From NCBI GenBank assembly GCA_003415625.1, contig PYIU01000004.1, forward strand, positions 2,232,001-2,296,000: a DNA stretch of 64,000 nt, given 5' to 3'. Below, in pieces: positions 59,095 to 64,000 of the stretch (its first letter is position 1; every line of letters starts with the position of its first letter). Both the position numbers and the translations under genes were made by a program. Below the pieces are notes generated by a model. The model saw only the letters and a program-made list of their open reading frames with translations, did no database searches and was not told the DNA's origin. This DNA is from Aquanectria penicillioides (lineage: Eukaryota > Ascomycota > Sordariomycetes > Hypocreales > Nectriaceae).

Positions 59095-61199
59095 TCAATC
59101 GTTTGTCGGATAATCCGACATATTTTCAGGTTCAATAAGTCTCAAGGTCGACCTTTGTTCAGGAGTGAAGAGCAGTTGCAGTTCGCCATCCATTCGATGG
59201 CAGAGCCAATTTTGGCAATCATGATAGTGTTCCTCCCTGCTCGTAAACCCAACGATGACCTTTTCCGACGTTGAATTGGGGGGGCAGGGGCCGTTCATGT
59301 CGCTGCGATGCTGGCAAATCCACTTCGGCGTCCGAGTGGTCTTCATTGGCCTGTCGCCAACGCGGTATTCGCCTATTATCCTCTGTGCACCGTTCTTGTA
59401 GTCGAACATGATCCCTTGGAAGATGCCCGATTCCCGGTAATGATACACTCGCGTGCGGATGACGTTTTGGAGAGGAGCCACGGCGAAGTGCTCCATCGGT
59501 GTTACCTCAGTGATGGTTACTTGTTGCGAGTTGAGAATTGATAGGAGCCCATTTTCGGGCTCTTCATCCTCCCAGTCCATTTCGTTCCTGACTTTGTAGG
59601 AATCGGAAAAGGCTGCGATGACGTCTACTTCGAAGTCCACGTGTCGCTTGTTGAACATGAGCACGTCTGGGTTCGTCAAGCTCATGGTGGGAAGGGCATC
59701 CCTCAGGTGTGCTGGGCCAATATGCACCTCACCAGCCAGTGCGGTTCTCACCTTTTGTGTAGGTAGTTAGTACTTGAACGAAAACTCCTCTTGCAAGTAA
59801 AAATGTGACAAGAGTCTCCAATGCTTACCAAAAAGTGAGGAGTATGGATTTGCCTTAGTCCCATGTCATAAGCTGTGACTGAGAATTCTTCAATTCTGTC
59901 GCCATTGAGCAACGGCAAATGAACATAACAGGTATCCTTTTCGGCCACTCCCCGAGGCGGCATTATCCGCATCAGCTCCCTTTCATGGTGGTAGATCCCC
60001 AAGAATGACCTCTCGCGGTGGTAAATGAATGTCAGCCCGGTGATGGTTAGGTTCAGATCAACGGAGAAGAAGCGTGTGTTTACTCCCATGCGGGCCCCAG
60101 TTTGGGCGCAGTTGCTCAATTTGTAATCTGCAGCTTTTGGTTCGTTGTAAAAGAGAATTCGCGGAGGTGCTGGTGTATCCCAAATCTGGAACCCGGGATG
60201 CTGAGGTGGCATTTGCAAGCGTGCTAGGCCGCCCTTGTGATGGAAATAAGTCAGTGGCATATACACAAGATTTGGTCATGGATGTCTCGAAGTTAACTCA
60301 CCTTGATGAGCAAGCGGCAGTTTTTGACGTTCGACCTATGGACGACGACGAAAGCTTTGGTCATGTACCTGTTCCCCGAGAATTTCGGCTGGCGGGTTTT
60401 GAAACGGCTGATTTGGTATAGGCCTCGTTGATCGATGGTTATCTGGATGAATGGGAGGTTATCTTGCGCGCACAGCTTGTCGACGCTGTACTGGCCCCGT
60501 GTCCAGGCCTTCACGGTGGAAAGCTGCACCAGACTTGGCTTGAGGTCCTTCATGTCGAGGAGATTCTGCCGAATTTCCAGATGTCTGGCAAGCCTCCAGA
60601 AAGGTTGTCCGGTTGAAAGTAATCGAATTGACTGTGAAATTTCAGGGGGGAGTCTGCCCAACCCCGGTAGCCCAATCCTCCCTCCAGCAATTCGCAGGAT
60701 TTGCGGAGGGGGGCAGGACCAGTCCACGAGTAAGAGGGGAGGGGCGCCTCGATATGGAGATCTGCAATCCAAGAGCCAGCGGAAGCGTTTGAACAGTTCC
60801 GGGACCGGTCCAACCAAGGAAGAAGCGAAAAGCAGTGTTTATGCAGAGTAGGGGTCACAATAGAGGCTGGAGAATCTGGGAGCATCACGTTACACCAGAT
60901 GTGCTCATTCTGAGGCAGTTTGGCTCTGTTCATCGAGGAGTAAGTGGTGAGACAGAGAGGACTAACCCGGTCTCCGGCGTGGGGATAACAATATCCTGAC
61001 TCGAGAAGGGATTTGTGGCGAAGAGTCCCCTCGTTTCCAGTAACTAAAGTTCAGATTACAATGTTAGAACAGCTTCATCGGGACCAGTTTATGCAAAACG
61101 GTGAAGAAGGGAGAACGGTGGCATACTCGGGACGATGGGGTCTTCGGCGACGAAATTGATCCCGCAGAGGGAGCATTTGTAGTTGATATGAATGTGCAT
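59095..61199 (-). CDS. Uncharacterised fungal protein with N-terminal CxxC knuckle, frame broken once
   Basis: Function unknown; it resembles a lineage-expanded fungal family often labelled hypothetical or F-box-like. Exons: 61199-61127, 61043-60302, 60233-59829, 59751-59095. The start MHIHINYKCSLCGINFVAED has a CxxC motif typical of these N-termini. Then come HKSLLESGYCYPHAG, ALHKHCF-like LHKHCFSLL, and FKRFRWLLDCRSPYRGAPP with PEISQSIRLLS. Later blocks are GFQIWDTPAPPRILFYNE, LTITGLTFIYHRERSFLGIY and CYVHLPLLNGDRIEEF. The frame changes near 60805-60820 between HKHCFSLLPW and GPVPELF; one added base gives 625 residues. A second 5' intron at 60926-60966 is possible but not needed, because the frame stays open through it. 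Confidence 0.7.
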
Positions 61200-63479
61200 G
61201 CTGGTGATGAACCCGAGCAGTCGTTCGTCAGGTATCGGATCTGGCGTGAAGAGACCATCAAGTTGCAAGTGAGTCACTGCAAGCCGTTGAGACATGATGA
61301 GGGGTTGTCTTGGTCGTCCTTGAGTGGTTTTGTTTTTCTTCTTCGTCGTTCCTTATTTTCTTCCCCCTCCCCCCTTTTTTCTTCTTTGGAAGCCGGCAGT
61401 ATAATGGCAGAAAATGGATTCGAGTTGGAAACTCAAGGGAATAGCATTTCAAAAGGCAACAGACAATCACAATGGCAATAAAAAAACGAAGAGGTGAGAA
61501 TTTACTTGGCAGACGCGGGATGGAGAGGAAAAAAAAAAAGAAGCAAAATCAGGCAGGAGTTTTGGAATTCGAGGTCGTCTGCCGTGTCTCTGTGAGTTGG
61601 ACTCAAGCAGGTATTAATATGAACATGCATGGCTACATCCAGCCCAGCCTGACGCTGACATAATTGAGCCACTGAGGAAGTTGTGCCATGTTGTCTCACC
61701 TGGCGGTGGCCGTCCCTCAAGTTGCACCAACTGCGCATCTTTGCCCAACGTTGTCATTTCCCGACATGAGCGCACATTGCCATACGCTGGAAGTGCATGC
61801 AATGTACTGCGACATGGCACTCCGCGTTGGCTAGGCTCTGGGAGAGTTACCTGCCTACTGCTGTCGGTGTCAGCCACGCATTCTTGAAAAAGAGGGGGTG
61901 TGGTGTAGAATCGGAAGGGGAGTGTTGAATGTCTGTGGGGGGTGTGAGGGGGGAAGGAGAAAAATTGAGGGAGAAGAGGAACTAAAAAACAAAACAATAA
62001 TGATAAAGGTAATCAAGATTGTGTTAAAAAAATTTTTATTAAAAAAATGGGGAAAAAGGAACAGAGTATGTAGGACTTGAAAGTGCAAGAATGCAGAGGG
62101 TGCGAGGAAGGGGAGGAGACGATTTTACAGAAAAGAAACAAAAAAGAGCATCAGGATTGAAAAAGGAAAAAAGGGAGAGACACAGGGCCTCGCCGGTGCA
62201 CGGACGGCTGATGCAATACCTACCTACCTAGGTAGGTATGCAAGATGCAGATGGATGGATTGGGATGAGGTCTCTTGGAGCATCGTCTCATCTACACGTA
62301 CGCGTGACTGTGGGGGTTCGTCAACCTAGACTCTTTCTCAAGAGACACGCGGGCCGTTCCAGATTGAAACCTCTCGCCGGACCCATCGTCGAATGACCCG
62401 TCACAAGACAGGACGACCCGTCGCGCGCTTCTCTCCGGGCCAAGGTTAATTCATGAGATGGTGGTGCTTCTCTGCTACACTACCAAAGCCTCCGTGCCTA
62501 GGTACCTGCAAATAGGCATTGCTTTGGCGATGGATTCCCTGTCATGCTGTCAATTTGTCATCAGTCATCAGCCGTCGATCATCGATTATCTGTCATCTGG
62601 CCTCGATGCGCCAGGGCCAAGAAGAAAAAAAAACATTGAGCCGCCGCCAAGATTTCGGCGGAAAACGCCGACTAAACGGCTCTCCCCCTGTCGCCCTGCC
62701 GTCCTGTCGCACTCTCTGACTGAGGTCAGTCTGTCTTGGGGCCAAGATGACACTCGACACCGGCCGTTGCTGCTGCTTCCCCCCCCTCCCCTCCCCCATG
62801 AGGCCGGGGATCGCCCTTCACTCCGGCTCTCTCTTAGCTCCCGCGCACTAACTCAGACCTACCCGCCGACTACTGCGCCGCCTACCAGGTCCGGGCGAGT
62901 CTCAGGCCTGGAATGGGTGGAATGGGCCCCCAACTGCTCCCAAAACCGCCAAAGTTCAGGGCTCAGGGGACGTCTAGCGCTGCTTCTAGCGCTCTCTCTA
63001 GCGCTCTCTACCCTAGCGTTCACTCCTCCGTTCGTCCCTCCCCACACACACCGCCCATTCGATCGCTCCACTCCCCGATCGAAGCCACCTGGAGCCTCCT
63101 TGGCTTGCACCACCACTCGGATTGCACCACCACCACATACCACCACCACCACCTTCGACTTGAACCAACGGGAATCACCAGGGCCTGAACCTTTTTTCCG
63201 CCTCTATCTCCGTGCATACCCATGCTCCATGCTCAAGCCCATGCACCAACACCACCACTACCACCACAACTTCCTTCTCCCGGGCCAACAACAATCCCCC
63301 GTCTCCTCCCCCTCGCATTTCAAGTATCCCGCGCCTCCGCTTCCCGCCTCATACGCCTTCTCCACCATCTGCACATCTGCACTTTGAATTTCCAATCCAT
63401 CAATCAACCGTCCTCAGTCCTCTGTCCCGTCTCTGCGCGAAAGAAACCCAACGCAACCCATTCCGCTGCCGCGCACGCC
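61200..63479. other. Divergent intergenic region, 2.3 kb
   Basis: No gene supported. It is A-rich on the plus strand around 61.94-62.16 kb. An 18-bp palindrome lies at 62221-62238. From about 62.75 kb it becomes strongly pyrimidine-rich, consistent with promoter and leader of the methyltransferase at 63480. A 309-codon frame at 62458-63387 translates this low-complexity leader. Confidence 0.6.
62221..62238. repeat. Perfect 18-bp palindrome of the ACCT motif
   Basis: TACCTACCTAGGTAGGTA equals its own reverse complement. It is the densest instance of the AGGT/ACCT motif seen elsewhere in the window. Confidence 0.9.
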
Positions 63480-64000
63480 ATGCCTCCCAAAGAGCCGTCA
63501 CCCCCCGCTCAGAGCCCGCTCGCCAGCTTCACTCCAATCGAGCCGGATGACACCACCCACGACGATGCCGCCGCCGACAGAGATGAGCCCGGCTACGACA
63601 CCGATGGCCAGTCTCACACATCCACGTCAATCTCCTCCAGCGTCCGCGACTATGCCTTTGAGAACTCCCGCCGCTACCACAAGTTCAAGGAAGGCCGCTA
63701 CCAGTTCCCCAATGACGAGCCCGAGCAGGAGCGTGAGGACATGAAACACGTCGTTGCCGTCTACATCCTCGACGGGAAGCTCCATTTGTCTCCCCTCGAC
63801 CGACCCCAGAGCGTCATGGACATCGGCACGGGAACTGGAATCTGGGCAATTGATAGTGCGTCCCCCACGCCGTCCACGGGCGCCGTTGTGCATGCACCCC
63901 GTAGCCCGGCATCCCAGAGAATCAAGCAAAAGAATCCACAAAGCTAATCGTGCATTGAGTGAGCGATGAATACCCCGAAGCTGAAATCGTCGGCCTCGAT
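63480..64000 (+). CDS. LaeA-like SAM-dependent methyltransferase, 5' part
   Basis: Probably a TAM/LaeA-like methyltransferase; some relatives regulate secondary metabolism, but most are uncharacterised. Exon 1 is 63480-63855, starting MPPKEPSPPAQSPLASFTPI. After a disordered N-terminus come YAFENSRRYHKFKEGRYQFP and PNDEPEQEREDMKHVV, then SAM motif I VMDIGTGTGIWAID. The intron is 63856-63959. Exon 2 starts at 63960 and gives MSDEYPEAEIVGLD, the usual continuation. The nearer AG at 63963-63964 would break this frame. The gene runs off the window end, so the 3' part is absent. Confidence 0.92.

Noticed and set aside
60926..60966. Second 5' intron in the 59-61 kb gene
   Set aside because: At 41 bases it is very short, and the frame is open through it with the same downstream frame; left as only a possibility.
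62458..63387. 309-codon open frame
   Set aside because: Low-complexity Ser/Pro/Thr/His translation of the pyrimidine-rich leader upstream of the methyltransferase; no motif.

Overview
The window is nuclear DNA of a filamentous ascomycete, class Sordariomycetes and most likely order Hypocreales. The support is short GT..AG introns with CTAAC-type branch sites, intergenic ACCTACCT/AGGTAGGT motifs and, above all, a complete MAT1-1 mating-type idiomorph in its usual setting. MAT1-1-1 (alpha box), MAT1-1-2 (HPG domain) and MAT1-1-3 (HMG box) lie at 1.8-6.1 kb and are followed by APN2, COX13 and APC5. That is the order expected when SLA2 lies just outside the left edge. I cannot name the species.

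Layout. 1-6.1 kb: MAT1-1 idiomorph. 6.5-18.8 kb: conserved flank with APN2, COX13, APC5, a CIA30 complex I assembly factor, an mL45/Mba1-like mitochondrial protein and a sodium:solute-symporter transporter of the urea-permease type. 20.1-23.9 kb: a large multi-exon three-RRM RNA-binding protein. 23.9-30.6 kb: a gene-poor block. 30.6-44.3 kb: an aminoglycoside-phosphotransferase-fold protein with an altered catalytic loop, a 527-residue protein of a fungal family without known function, EOS1, eIF1 (SUI1) and the tRNA methyltransferase TRM44. 46-54 kb: three unrecognised proteins separated by simple-sequence DNA. 53.9-59.1 kb: a second gene-poor block with a 174-bp mariner-type miniature inverted-repeat element and a 44-bp degenerate tandem repeat. 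59.1-61.2 kb: an uncharacterised fungal protein with an N-terminal CxxC knuckle. 63.5 kb to the end: the first part of a LaeA-like methyltransferase, cut by the window edge.

Functionally, the MAT genes encode the transcription factors of one mating type and APN2/COX13/APC5 are linked housekeeping genes. COX13, CIA30 and the mL45-like protein are all mitochondrial and lie close together. eIF1, TRM44 and the RRM protein act on RNA and translation.

The most striking feature of the raw sequence is that at least six otherwise intact conserved genes (APN2, APC5, EOS1, TRM44 twice, the 51.8-53.9 kb gene twice, and the 59-61 kb gene) need exactly one extra base, usually in a short C/G or T run, to restore the reading frame. 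I read this as a systematic homopolymer error in the assembly rather than as pseudogenes. No tRNA, rRNA, CRISPR array or full-length transposon was seen.
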